DNA of 64,000 nucleotides from Dehalobacter alkaniphilus (GTDB taxonomy: Bacteria > Bacillota > Desulfitobacteriia > Desulfitobacteriales > Syntrophobotulaceae), in the NCBI GenBank assembly GCA_040500365.1, contig CP148031.1:1178001-1242000 (forward strand), in the 5' to 3' direction. The notes beneath the pieces were generated by a model, which saw only the letters and a program-made list of their open reading frames with translations, searched no databases and was not told the DNA's origin. This document shows positions 16,941 to 26,119 of this stretch, piece after piece; within the stretch, counting starts at the first letter, position 1, and each line of letters starts with the position of its first letter. The position numbers and the translations under genes were made by a program.

Positions 16941-18681
16941 TAAAATATTAGATTTTTATGCGGAGCTTTTAGATGAAACCATCAGCTACAGCAAAGATCA
17001 CTCGGTTGGAACTCTCCTTGCTTTCAATAATGTGTTTGTATCTTATCTACAGGAAGCAGGGGTTACAAATCTTGCAGACTGTGAAATCATTAATTTTAAA
17101 AAAACAGCTGATAAAATTAGATTAGATGGATATTCGTACAGTGAATATTTTCATTCCCTAACGCTGCTGATAAGTGATTTTAATCAAAAAACTAAAATAG
17201 AGAAGCTGGGAAAAACTGATATTGATAAAATATTAAAGCAAGCCGTAAAATTTTATAGGAGTAGTAAAACAGGATATTTTGAAGAGTCCGAAGAATCTGG
17301 TGAAGGTTATAAAGCATATGAGTACATCAAACAATATTCTGAAGAAACAGAAGTTATTAATATAATACTTATTACAAATAATGAGGCGGTTTTATATGTC
17401 CCCAAGGATATGGTTGTCGGAAAAACAACTATTAAGTTTGATGTTTGGGACATTGAACGGCTTTATCAATGCTTGTTTCAAAATGTACAGGCAGCACAAG
17501 TAGTGATAAGGCTAAAAAGCAAATATTCAAAGCCTTTACATTTAATAAAAGTAGCCGATGAGAATCCAGCATATGATTGTTATATAGGTGTTATTTCGTG
17601 TGAATTGCTTGCTAAGATTTATAAAGATGAAGGTCAGAAGCTAATTGAACGAAATGTTCGTTCTTTTTTGCAGGCGACAGGAAAAATTAACCGGGGTATT
17701 AGAGATACCCTTTCATCTGAGCCTTATATGTTTATGGCCTATAACAATGGAATATCTACAATTGCAGAGAGTATTGAAATAGATGAAGAAAAATCTACGA
17801 ATGAATTAGCTGTTATCACAGTGTTGAATGGATGGCAGATTGTCAATGGAGGACAGACAACAGCTTCTGTTTATAATGCTTATCAAAGTAAAACAGATTT
17901 AAATAGAGTAAGTGTTCAGATTAAGTTGACTGTTATCAAAAATGAAGAGAAGACTAGCGAAATTATTGCAAACATATCAAAATATGCAAATAGTCAAAAT
18001 AAGATTAATATGTCTGATTTCAGTGCGAATGATGAATATCATATTCGCATGGAACAACTTTCAAGAAATACATATATACCCGCTGATAGGGGCAAATCAT
18101 TAGATCGATGGTTTTACGAAAGAGCAAGAGGACAATATTTAGTCGAAGTAAATCGACAGCCCACGCCTGCTCTAAAAAAACAATTTAAAGAGCATAATCC
18201 AAAATCACGGTGTATATCAAAGACAGTTGCAGCAAAATGCATAATGGCATGGCGTGGCTTCCCCCATATAGTTAGTAAAGGGTTAGAAACTAACTTTATC
18301 ATTTTCTCTGAAATGATAAAGAAAGGGGAAATCTCGCATCCGAGTGAAGAAGTTTATAAAGATATGATTAGTAAAGTAATTTTGTTTAATGAGTGTGATA
18401 AGATAATCGCTGAACATAAATTTGGTGGATTTAAGGCACAACAAAATTACTACACTATAGCTTTAATTGGAAAATATTTTTCGGACAAGGTCGATAGTGA
18501 TTTTATATGGTCAACTCAATCAATATCTCCGGCAATTGCTCAGATCATTGAAAAGGTTATGTATTTAGTTTGGAATCATTTTATGAATCCAACTACACCG
18601 GGTGTCAATATTGGACAGTGGTGTAAGAAGGCAGATTGCTGGGAGCTATTGCAGCGTCGGTTTGAAAAGGAGGAATTATAA
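16930..18681 (+). CDS. AIPR-family (abortive infection) protein
   Basis: The 583-residue protein contains the AIPR core: F-M-A-Y-N-N-G-I-S-T-I-A-E (about 271-283), then L-N-G-W-Q-I-V-N-G-G-Q-T-T-A-S-V-Y (about 298-314) and N-S-Q-N-K-I-N-M-S-D-F-S. AIPR proteins were first linked to abortive infection phage resistance and later seen in MORC-type restriction loci. Their biochemical activity is not settled; a nuclease or nucleic-acid sensor role is possible. Start: ATG 16930, behind AAAGGGGGGG, overlapping the nuclease gene by 11 bases. The spacing makes it part of the same operon. No degraded region is visible. Confidence 0.85.
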   Translation: MLSDKILDFYAELLDETISYSKDHSVGTLLAFNNVFVSYLQEAGVTNLADCEIINFKKTADKIRLDGYSYSEYFHSLTLLISDFNQKTKIEKLGKTDIDKILKQAVKFYRSSKTGYFEESEESGEGYKAYEYIKQYSEETEVINIILITNNEAVLYVPKDMVVGKTTIKFDVWDIERLYQCLFQNVQAAQVVIRLKSKYSKPLHLIKVADENPAYDCYIGVISCELLAKIYKDEGQKLIERNVRSFLQATGKINRGIRDTLSSEPYMFMAYNNGISTIAESIEIDEEKSTNELAVITVLNGWQIVNGGQTTASVYNAYQSKTDLNRVSVQIKLTVIKNEEKTSEIIANISKYANSQNKINMSDFSANDEYHIRMEQLSRNTYIPADRGKSLDRWFYERARGQYLVEVNRQPTPALKKQFKEHNPKSRCISKTVAAKCIMAWRGFPHIVSKGLETNFIIFSEMIKKGEISHPSEEVYKDMISKVILFNECDKIIAEHKFGGFKAQQNYYTIALIGKYFSDKVDSDFIWSTQSISPAIAQIIEKVMYLVWNHFMNPTTPGVNIGQWCKKADCWELLQRRFEKEEL

Positions 18682-18711
18682 GACCTCATGTTGGCTAAGG
18701 AGAATCAAAAA

Positions 18712-20373
18712 ATGTATAAAGTAGTAGATTTATTTGCAGGTGCCGGAGGTTTGAGCTATGGTTTTGCCCAGACTCAAAAATTTCAAATTGTAGCAGCTGC
18801 TGAGAACAATATAAATGCAAGAGCTACATATAGAGCAAATCATGAGAATGTGAAAATGTTTAATGATGTGACAGAAGTTAAAGAGTCCTCTGTAGCTGAG
18901 TTTGGAGATATAGACGTTGTTATAGGAGGTCCGCCCTGCCAAGGCTTTTCCAATGCAAATAGGCAAAAAAACACTGCTGTGAGCATGAATAATCGATTAG
19001 TAAAGGAATTTGTTAGAGTCATAACTGAGCTGAAGCCTAAAGCATTTGTCATGGAAAATGTAAGTATGTTAAAATCCAGTGTGCATCGTTTCTATTTAGA
19101 AGAGGATGATAAGAATCTGGAGAGCAAGGGCATAGAAGTTTTGTCAGATAAAATTGAGCTTTTGCCAACTAATATAACACTTGAGATCTTGCAGGAGACT
19201 AAGAGTAAACAGGAAATAGATGCAATTATAAAAGATGAACAATTCAAAAAGCAATTTCAATGGGGAGCAAAAAAATATTTGCTGTTTAATAGTATTTATA
19301 AAGTTGCAGCTCAGAAGACGGATAACGAAGATGAAAAATCGACACAACATGACAAATTAGTTGAACGTATTAGAAAACACGAGAAGAAATTGCGGTTAGA
19401 ATGTGATGCTATACTGGAGCATGAGGATTCTAAAAATCAAATTTTGTGTTTTGATTACGCCTGTGCTGTTTTCTTTGAAAAAGTGTTTGAAAATATAGAA
19501 GCTGTCTCTGCCGATCAATTGAGCTCAGTTTTAAAGCCTTCTATTATAATTCAGAGAATGATAAGTAAATGGTCAGAATTGATAGATAAGAATATAGTTA
19601 TTGATTCTTATGAAAGTGCCCATGGATTGACTGCAAATGTATATTCCTATGCTGTATTGGATTATATAAAAGGTGTTTTAGGTTCTGCACCTTTTGAGTA
19701 TGATATTATATCAGACACTTTGAATGCTGCTGAATTTGGTGTGCCGCAAAAGAGGATGAGATATATAATTATTGGCTGCAAGCCTGAATTTAATGCTAAA
19801 CTTGGTATGCCAACAGGTAATTTTACGGAGAAAAACTATAGAACAGTAAGAAATGCAATTGAGGATATTGCTGAAGAAATTCCAGCAATTGATATTGATT
19901 CCTCGCCTATACCCATTTTACAAATAGATTTACCGGAAGATAGTTTGGCATATAAATTAAGAAACTCTGATTTATTGAGGAATCATATTAATACGGATAC
20001 TCGAACGACCGCAAAGAAAAGATTTGAGACTTTATCAGCGGGTGAAAATTTTCATGATTTGCCAAAAGAATTAAAGAGTACTTATACAAAAGGAGAACGT
20101 ACTCAAAATACGATATATTTAAAACTAGAATATGATAAGCCATCTGGAACTGTAGTTAATGTGAGAAAATCAATGTGGATACATCCTGAACACAGCAGAG
20201 CATTGAGCATACGGGAAGCAGCCAGATTGCAGACATTTCCAGATCGCTTCACATTTGAAGGGACAAAAGATTCTCAGTATCAACAGGTTGGAAATGCAGT
20301 GCCGCCATTATTGGGAGAGGCTATAGCTGAAAAAGTAGTCGAAATTTTAGAACCTCATGGTGGTGATACATAA
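18712..20373 (+). CDS. C5-cytosine DNA methyltransferase of the MORC-type system
   Basis: The 553-residue enzyme transfers a methyl group from S-adenosylmethionine to cytosine C5. Motif I is V-D-L-F-A-G-A-G-G-L-S (about 5-15), motif IV G-G-P-P-C-Q-G-F-S with the catalytic Cys (about 74-82), motif VI M-E-N-V, motif VIII near V-P-Q-K-R-M-R-Y and motif X Q-V-G-N-A-V-P-P. An insertion of roughly 150 residues between motifs VI and VIII is longer than in minimal enzymes. The ATG at 18712 was chosen because AAGGAG lies 9 bases upstream; an ATG 24 bases earlier has a poorer spacing. It shares one base with vsr and would protect host DNA from the operon's nuclease. Confidence 0.92.
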   Translation: MYKVVDLFAGAGGLSYGFAQTQKFQIVAAAENNINARATYRANHENVKMFNDVTEVKESSVAEFGDIDVVIGGPPCQGFSNANRQKNTAVSMNNRLVKEFVRVITELKPKAFVMENVSMLKSSVHRFYLEEDDKNLESKGIEVLSDKIELLPTNITLEILQETKSKQEIDAIIKDEQFKKQFQWGAKKYLLFNSIYKVAAQKTDNEDEKSTQHDKLVERIRKHEKKLRLECDAILEHEDSKNQILCFDYACAVFFEKVFENIEAVSADQLSSVLKPSIIIQRMISKWSELIDKNIVIDSYESAHGLTANVYSYAVLDYIKGVLGSAPFEYDIISDTLNAAEFGVPQKRMRYIIIGCKPEFNAKLGMPTGNFTEKNYRTVRNAIEDIAEEIPAIDIDSSPIPILQIDLPEDSLAYKLRNSDLLRNHINTDTRTTAKKRFETLSAGENFHDLPKELKSTYTKGERTQNTIYLKLEYDKPSGTVVNVRKSMWIHPEHSRALSIREAARLQTFPDRFTFEGTKDSQYQQVGNAVPPLLGEAIAEKVVEILEPHGGDT

Positions 20374-20795
20374 TGGGGAGGCATTCAAAAGAAGTTAGAA
20401 GCTACAATATGTCTCGTATCAGATCGACAAATACGAAACCAGAAGAAAAGGTTAGAAAATATCTTTTTGCGCAAGGGTTCCGATATAGAAAAAATGTAAG
20501 AAAACTTCCCGGATGTCCAGATATTGTGCTGGCAACATATCGTACAGTAATTTTTGTTAATGGCTGTTTTTGGCATATGCACGAAGGATGTTCTAAATTT
20601 GTATTGCCACAGACCAATATAGAATATTGGGAAAACAAATTATTGAAAAATAGAGAGCGGGATGCTGAAAATAAAAATAAGCTTGAGGCAACTGGCTGGA
20701 ACGTAGTGACTGTATGGGAATGTGAACTAAAAAAAGATAAAGAGGAAGAAACATTAAAAAAATTGTGTGGTGAGATTTTGAAAAACCGCCTTTGA
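20373..20795 (+). CDS. vsr: Very short patch repair endonuclease (Vsr)
   Basis: The 140-residue protein matches Vsr along its length: M-S-R-I-R-S-T-N-T-K-P-E near the start, F-R-Y-R-K-N-V-R-K-L-P-G-C-P-D-I-V (catalytic Asp), then V-F-V-N-G-C-F-W-H-M-H-E-G-C (zinc and His ligands) and W-E-C-E-L. Vsr nicks DNA beside T:G mismatches that arise when 5-methylcytosine deaminates, so it is the usual partner of a Dcm-type methylase, here the gene it overlaps by one base. Its presence argues that this methylase acts on a fixed site whose mutation must be repaired. A terminator follows 46 bases later, closing the operon. Confidence 0.95.
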   Translation: MGRHSKEVRSYNMSRIRSTNTKPEEKVRKYLFAQGFRYRKNVRKLPGCPDIVLATYRTVIFVNGCFWHMHEGCSKFVLPQTNIEYWENKLLKNRERDAENKNKLEATGWNVVTVWECELKKDKEEETLKKLCGEILKNRL

Positions 20796-20840
20796 CATCC
20801 TAAAGTCATGGAGGTCTGCAACTGAATAATTATTATATGC

Positions 20841-20878
20841 AAAAATAATCCGCTGGTCAAAGAGTGGATTATTTTTTG
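20841..20878 (+). terminator. Terminator of the MORC-type defence operon
   Basis: AAAAATAATCC pairs with GGATTATTTTTT around a 13-base loop, with a T-run at 20872-20877. The A-run on the other side would let it work from both directions. The recombinase remnant's first codons lie inside it. Confidence 0.85.
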
Positions 20879-21808
20879 TTGTACGTCTTGACACAAGCTA
20901 ATGAAAAATATATGGGAGATGCCCTGCTGCAAAAAAGCTATACCACAGATTTTATTAATAAGACAAGAGTCAAAAACACAGGGATTGTTCCCCAATACTA
21001 TGTGGAAGGAAGTCACGAAGGGATCATTTCCAAGGAATTATGGAACCGAGTGCAGGAAGAAAGGGCTCGTCGGGCCAACATCAGAAAATCCACGGATAAA
21101 CGTGCCAAAACAGACAATGGAAAATACAGCTCGAAATATGCCCTCTCAGACCTCGTCCTGTGCGGAGAATGCGGCAAACCATATAGACGGGCAACCTGGA
21201 CGAACTACACGGAAAAAAGAATCGTATGGCGCTGCTACAACAGGCAGGAGTACGGGAAAAAATACTGCAAGCATTCACCAACCATCGATGAGCCGCTCTT
21301 GCAAGGTGCCATTATGAAGGCCATCAACCTGCTGATTGGCGACAAAGAAGATTTTATGGGCACCCTCGCTTTCAATCTCCAAATGATCATGGGCAAGCAT
21401 GCCAAGGTCATTGATATCCTGGCTATGGACAAACGGCTGGATGAACTGAAAACAGAAATGCTGGCTTTGGTAGAGAAAAATGTAAAAAGCAGAGTCAACA
21501 ATATAGACTTTGATGAGGCATATGAAAAAATCGCTGCAGAGCGCAAGCAAATACTCAAGGAGAAAAATGAGTATACGGAGCAACAGGCCCTCTGCGATAC
21601 ATCCCGCCACAGGGTCAACGAAATGAAAAAATTTCTCGGTGATATGAACTGTGCCATGACTGAATTCGATAACGATCTGGTCAGACGGCTGATACAAAGC
21701 GTCAAGATCCTATCCAAAGGAAAGATTGTCATCACTTTTAAATCCGGCCTCGAAATGGAACAGGCTGTGGAAGTGAGAGAAAAGCACCAGGATGGTCGGG
21801 CTTCATGA
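20864..21808 (+). pseudogene. Large serine recombinase, C-terminal remnant
   Basis: The frame (314 codons from a GTG within the terminator) has family similarity only from about 20900 onwards: N-E-K-Y-M-G-D-A-L-L-Q-K-S-Y-T, the H-E-G-I-I-S end of the recombinase domain, a zinc ribbon (C-G-E-C-G-K-P-Y ... C-Y-N-R-Q-E ... C) and a C-terminal coiled coil. The catalytic N-terminal domain with the serine is absent, so it cannot recombine DNA. It differs from the three recombinases at 5865-10801 in the ribbon and coiled coil, so it came from another element. It lies between the two defence operons and marks an old insertion or deletion junction. Confidence 0.85.
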
Positions 21809-22104
21809 AATAGCGGATACAGCCATAAAAAACAATCGCACCATCCCCTGAATCGGAAGCAGAATAAGGGAAAGAACTTCAGGTATGTGCATACTCCACA
21901 GAGTAGGAATGACTAGATTTACTTTGATACATATGAGGGTATAGCTCGCCGAAGAAAGCACTAATGGCATTCTGAAAAATTAGTCAAGTAAAAGACTTTC
22001 AACAAGTTTTACCAGAATCTATGATATAATTATGTCTATCATGCAAAGTTAATAACATGTAGTTTGTTACAAAAATATAAGCACTATAAAAAGGAGATAA
22101 CTGT
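21809..22104 (+). other. Intergenic stretch with the probable qat promoter
   Basis: These 296 bases hold no gene I can support. A TATAAT at 22025-22030 lies 75 bases before the qatA ATG and is a good -10 box; no convincing -35 sequence stands 16-18 bases upstream of it. AAAGGAGATAA at about 22091 is the qatA ribosome binding site. The first half follows the recombinase remnant and may include that element's former end, but no repeat was identified. Confidence 0.4.
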
Positions 22105-23571
22105 ATGTGGATTGATAGAGAATCTAAAATTGATTTATTAGCATATAACCCTTTTGCAGAACTGGTCACAAATATAACAGCCAATGATAGAATGAATCCA
22201 CTGACTGTAGGATTATTTGGCAGTTGGGGTGTTGGTAAATCCACATTGTTAAAACTGGTTGAAAATAAAATTAACAAACTAGACCCCAGCAAAAAGAAAA
22301 TCGTTTGTATCTCCCTAAATTCATGGATGTTTGAAGGATATGATGACGCCAAGAGTGCGATTATGGAAAGCTTGCTCAGAACGCTAGAAGATAATCAGCC
22401 TGCTTTTGAAGGATTAAAAGAGGACATTAAATCTTTAGTTAAAAGAATCGACTTTATAAGACTTGGAGCTACTGTTCTTAAACACGGTACACCATTCCTC
22501 ATGGGTGCGATGAATCCAGCAGTGGCGGCAATAACTGCAGCGCAATATATGACTGAAGAAAAAAGAGCTGTTATATTGGAAGATTTAAAAAAGGTATGGA
22601 AAGAAAAAGAGCAAGATCCAAAAGATACAAAAGATACAATGGTAGAAAACATTAGGCTATTTCGAAAAGAATTTCAGGATTTACTTGATAAATCAAAAAT
22701 TGGCAACTTGGTAGTTATGATTGATGATTTAGATAGATGCACACCTGAAAGAGTAATTGAAACCTTAGAGGCTATAAAGTTATTTTTATCAGTTCCGAAA
22801 ACAACTTATATTATTGCAGTTGATACGCAAGTAATAAAATATGCTGTTGAAAAGAAGTACCCTAAAATAAATGAAGATACAATCAGATTCTCTGATAACT
22901 ATATTGAAAAAATCATTCAGTTGCCAATATACATTCCAGAATTATCAGAGTTAGATTTGAAAAACTATTTATTGTTATTAATCTGTGAGCTATTCATGAT
23001 AGAGGATGTGCTAAATAGATTCCTTGACAAACTGAGTAAAGATAATCTGTTTTTAAGTGGTGCAAAAGTAGATCTTGAATATTTAAAAAAAGCATTAGGA
23101 ACTTTTACTGAAAATCAGTTTAGAAGTAACGATTTAATAGGCTTTATAAATATGTTTCAAACAATATCAATAGCAAGCGATGTGATGGCTTGTACTTTGA
23201 AAGGGAATCCGAGACAAGCTAAACGATTTTTGAATACTTTTTTAATTAGGAAGAGTTTAGCAAAGATATACTATAAGAAAGACCCAGAATTCAATTATTC
23301 AATTTTGGCGAAACTAATGTCACTAGAGTATATTGATGAAAAGTTATTTAAAGATTTATACAGATGGTCTTTAGCCAATAAATCACAAGAGAATATCAGT
23401 GAATTGAAACAGTTGACCGAGATTGTTATACGTGACGAAGAATTACCAGAGGAATTTAGGAAATGGGGCGACGAAAGGGTTTTGAGATGGTTGAAATCTG
23501 ATCCTCAAAATCTTTATGAGAAAGATTTGTCACTTTTAGTGTGTCAGACTCTCTTTCCAAAGAGGAAATGA
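22105..23571 (+). CDS. qatA: QatA, N-terminal KAP-type ATPase part
   Basis: The 488-residue product is a KAP-family P-loop NTPase: Walker A G-S-W-G-V-G-K-S-T (39-47), Walker B L-V-V-M-I-D-D-L-D-R-C (about 201-211), and a hydrophobic helical insertion around 125-145. In Qat anti-phage systems (QueC-like protein associated with ATPase and TatD DNase; Gao and colleagues 2020) QatA is the ATPase and the first gene. The family is usually longer; here the frame ends L-V-C-Q-T-L-F-P-K-R-K, whereas a -1 shift near 23538 would continue as S-V-S-D-S-L-S-K-E-E into the next ORF. Stop and next start overlap as ATGA, so the two parts may be made by coupled translation, or the gene is frameshifted. Confidence 0.85.
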   Translation: MWIDRESKIDLLAYNPFAELVTNITANDRMNPLTVGLFGSWGVGKSTLLKLVENKINKLDPSKKKIVCISLNSWMFEGYDDAKSAIMESLLRTLEDNQPAFEGLKEDIKSLVKRIDFIRLGATVLKHGTPFLMGAMNPAVAAITAAQYMTEEKRAVILEDLKKVWKEKEQDPKDTKDTMVENIRLFRKEFQDLLDKSKIGNLVVMIDDLDRCTPERVIETLEAIKLFLSVPKTTYIIAVDTQVIKYAVEKKYPKINEDTIRFSDNYIEKIIQLPIYIPELSELDLKNYLLLLICELFMIEDVLNRFLDKLSKDNLFLSGAKVDLEYLKKALGTFTENQFRSNDLIGFINMFQTISIASDVMACTLKGNPRQAKRFLNTFLIRKSLAKIYYKKDPEFNYSILAKLMSLEYIDEKLFKDLYRWSLANKSQENISELKQLTEIVIRDEELPEEFRKWGDERVLRWLKSDPQNLYEKDLSLLVCQTLFPKRK

Positions 23572-23969
23572 AAATATTTACTGAAATTCTAAGAGCAAAG
23601 AAATTGGCACTATTTAATAAGAACATTAAAGAGCTAAAAGATAACTCTCATATTAGATTTACAAAAATACTTGATGCTTTACTTGAACGATCCAGAGATG
23701 ACATTAAAATGCTTGAAAAAATGCAGAGTATATATTTCCATTATCCAGAATATAGAGCAGATATTAAGGATTTGGTTAAAAAAATTAAAAATAAAGATTT
23801 AACAATTGTAACAGCTACCATATTAAATGGAATGTACCGAAAAGAACCCGATGAGTTTCAAGATGTTATTAAAACCTTACAAGAAAAAAATATTAATCCT
23901 GACTTAATGGAAATTATTTGTCAACAGGATAATGCTGCTGCATCTAATTCAACACAAAGAAAACCGTGA
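23568..23969 (+). CDS. QatA, C-terminal part in a shifted frame
   Basis: The frame runs 133 codons from the ATG of the ATGA overlap at 23568; an in-frame GTG at 23541 is the other possible start. The product is helical and lysine-rich (E-I-L-R-A-K-K-L-A-L ... L-L-E-R-S-R-D-D-I-K) with no catalytic motif. It is best read as the C-terminal end of QatA, since its frame continues smoothly from the ATPase by a one-base slip and intact family members are long enough to include it. AAAGAGG just before the ATG could allow reinitiation, giving a two-chain ATPase. No classic slippery heptamer is present at the junction. qatB follows 10 bases later. Confidence 0.6.
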   Translation: MKIFTEILRAKKLALFNKNIKELKDNSHIRFTKILDALLERSRDDIKMLEKMQSIYFHYPEYRADIKDLVKKIKNKDLTIVTATILNGMYRKEPDEFQDVIKTLQEKNINPDLMEIICQQDNAAASNSTQRKP

Positions 23970-23979
23970 GGTGAATTTT

Positions 23980-24684
23980 ATGGGAACTTCTAAAGGATAT
24001 ATTCCACCTAAGAATTCTGAATGGAAACAAGCTAAGGGCGCGGTAACCAGAATGTCGAGTGGTACATATAGTAGCGATAATGCTAAAAAAGCAATATCTA
24101 AATTTGCTGAGGCATATACAGGAACACATCTGTCTAATAGTAATGTGAGTGCAGTTGCCGGTGGGGTAATAAATTTCTTACATTCGATCGCCACCCATGG
24201 ATTACAGGAAACAGCTACAAAGTTGGGGCTTGATAGTCTTCTGGATAAAAAAGGTGTAGAACTTTACAAAGGGATCATTGACTATTTTGCAAGAGATTTT
24301 TCATCAATAGATGGACAAATAATTAGAAATAGCTTATCAGAAACACTTGAAGGATTAGAGATTAATACCTTTGATGATTTTGCTAATATAACAAGTGAAG
24401 TTTTTTTAATAACTTTTATTATCGATTTTGCAATTAAAAGTTTTGAAGTGTGTTTTTCAGAAAAAATATTATCAAATCAGAAAATGGCTAGTGACTATGA
24501 TCGAATTATCGATGATGTAAGTTCCATTATTGAAAATAGAATAGTGACAGATATTGAAATAAATAATGCGTTAGAGATTGATTATTTGAGTAAAGAAGGA
24601 CAAGATTATATTCAATCCATCTGTAAAGATTGCTTCAATTCTCTAAGACTAATTGAGGGGGATTATAATGAAGATATGGATTAA
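23980..24684 (+). CDS. qatB: QatB, Qat system protein of unknown fold
   Basis: The 234-residue protein starts at ATG 23980, behind GTGAGGTG; upstream in-frame codons lack a ribosome binding site. It begins M-G-T-S-K-G-Y-I-P-P-K and W-K-Q-A-K-G-A-V-T-R-M, a conserved opening of QatB proteins as I know them, and the rest is mostly helical with acidic stretches. Its biochemical role in the Qat system is not known, but it is required in described systems. Position between qatA and qatC, and a 17-base overlap with qatC, fit the canonical order. No metal-binding or membrane segments are evident. Confidence 0.8.
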   Translation: MGTSKGYIPPKNSEWKQAKGAVTRMSSGTYSSDNAKKAISKFAEAYTGTHLSNSNVSAVAGGVINFLHSIATHGLQETATKLGLDSLLDKKGVELYKGIIDYFARDFSSIDGQIIRNSLSETLEGLEINTFDDFANITSEVFLITFIIDFAIKSFEVCFSEKILSNQKMASDYDRIIDDVSSIIENRIVTDIEINNALEIDYLSKEGQDYIQSICKDCFNSLRLIEGDYNEDMD

Positions 24685-26119
24685 TAAGACGACTTATTCT
24701 GTTCCTTCAAGTGATTTCTCAAATGCGTTAGTCTTTAATATGTTAGATGAAAACCCTAAGTCCAACCTTAAGACAAACTTTGAAGAAATATGGAGACGAT
24801 TTTCCAAACAAAATGTTGAATCAATATATGAAGATTTTTTGGTGTTTGCCGCAAGTGTTTATGCTACAGATAAAAGGGTCCCTCGAAGTAGTAGTATCAC
24901 AGGGTCTGAGACTAAAGATAACTGGACACGAAAATTAGAACTATGCGTTCCCGTCTTAAATCTTCATCGATGGCTATCAGTAAAAGGAAAATTGGAAAAA
25001 GCTCTAAATTTTCTGAGCGGTGATATCTGGACGCTTACTTTTAGGGAAACAGAAGAACGATATCGAGATCTTGAATATAGAAAAAAATATCATCTGATAA
25101 ATGCCAAGTTTGATGGTGTCTGCTTATTTTCAGGTGGACTCGACTCGTTTTCAGGAGCCATTAAATTATTACAAGATGGTAAAAATATTTGTTTTGTTGG
25201 TTGTATGGAATACAATCAATTGAACAATCGTATATTGGAACTTTATCAATTAGTAAAACAAACATATAATAATGTAAATTCAGATATTATTGTGTTTTCC
25301 ACTAATCCTAAAGTACCTGATAATATTGATGATGATTTTAAAAGTAGATTCACTGAAAATACTAGTCGTAGCAGATCGTTACTTTTTATAGCTGGAGCTA
25401 TTGCAACGGCGTCATTAATAGGAAACAATGTTCCTATGTATATTCCTGAAAACGGATTTATTGGATTGAATATACCGTTGACACAGAGCAGATTAGGTAG
25501 CTGTAGCACTAGAACCACCCATATTTTTTTAGTACACCTATTGAATGATGTATTACATGGGCTTGGGATACCACATAAGATAGAGAATTTCTACGCATAT
25601 AAAACTAAAGGAGAAATTGTAGAAGAAATTAAGGATACAAAACCCTTTTTGGAAGGTGCAGGAAGGACTATTTCATGTTCTCACCCAACTCAAGGAAGAA
25701 TTGATGGTGCTCCAGTACCAATCAACTGTGGTTACTGTTTCCCTTGTTTGATACGCAGAGCCTCTCTTCATAAAGTGGGATACTGTACCGATAGTTATCT
25801 AGATTCTTATAATAGCAATTATAAACTCAGTACTGCATTCATAAAGAAATACTACAGTTCAGACTCCGGTAGAGCTAAAGATTTAAAGGCGATACTGGTA
25901 GCACTACGTAGATATTTACAAAATAGTAATAACGACTTTTTTATGAAGGAAATGATCAAACTGGGTGGCTTAAGCATAGACGACATTAAGCAATTCAATC
26001 AAGTATATATTAAATCGATGGAAGAACTTAAAAATATGATAATATCACAAGCTCAAAAAAATGACTTGGAATTATTAAACTATGTTGGAATAGAGGTTGA
26101 AAATGGGAAAACTGATTGA
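24668..26119 (+). CDS. qatC: QatC, QueC-like PP-loop enzyme
   Basis: The 483-residue protein starts at ATG 24668 behind GAGGGGG, inside the end of qatB. It has the PP-loop ATP pyrophosphatase motif C-L-F-S-G-G-L-D-S-F-S (about 152-162) and, near 358-366, C-G-Y-C-F-P-C-L-I-R-R, the zinc-site cysteines of QueC-type enzymes. QueC makes 7-cyano-7-deazaguanine; in Qat systems the QueC-like partner is thought to modify a protein or nucleic acid rather than take part in queuosine synthesis. No other queuosine genes are nearby, which fits the defence role. The N-terminal 150 residues are extra compared with housekeeping QueC. Confidence 0.9.
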   Translation: MKIWINKTTYSVPSSDFSNALVFNMLDENPKSNLKTNFEEIWRRFSKQNVESIYEDFLVFAASVYATDKRVPRSSSITGSETKDNWTRKLELCVPVLNLHRWLSVKGKLEKALNFLSGDIWTLTFRETEERYRDLEYRKKYHLINAKFDGVCLFSGGLDSFSGAIKLLQDGKNICFVGCMEYNQLNNRILELYQLVKQTYNNVNSDIIVFSTNPKVPDNIDDDFKSRFTENTSRSRSLLFIAGAIATASLIGNNVPMYIPENGFIGLNIPLTQSRLGSCSTRTTHIFLVHLLNDVLHGLGIPHKIENFYAYKTKGEIVEEIKDTKPFLEGAGRTISCSHPTQGRIDGAPVPINCGYCFPCLIRRASLHKVGYCTDSYLDSYNSNYKLSTAFIKKYYSSDSGRAKDLKAILVALRRYLQNSNNDFFMKEMIKLGGLSIDDIKQFNQVYIKSMEELKNMIISQAQKNDLELLNYVGIEVENGKTD

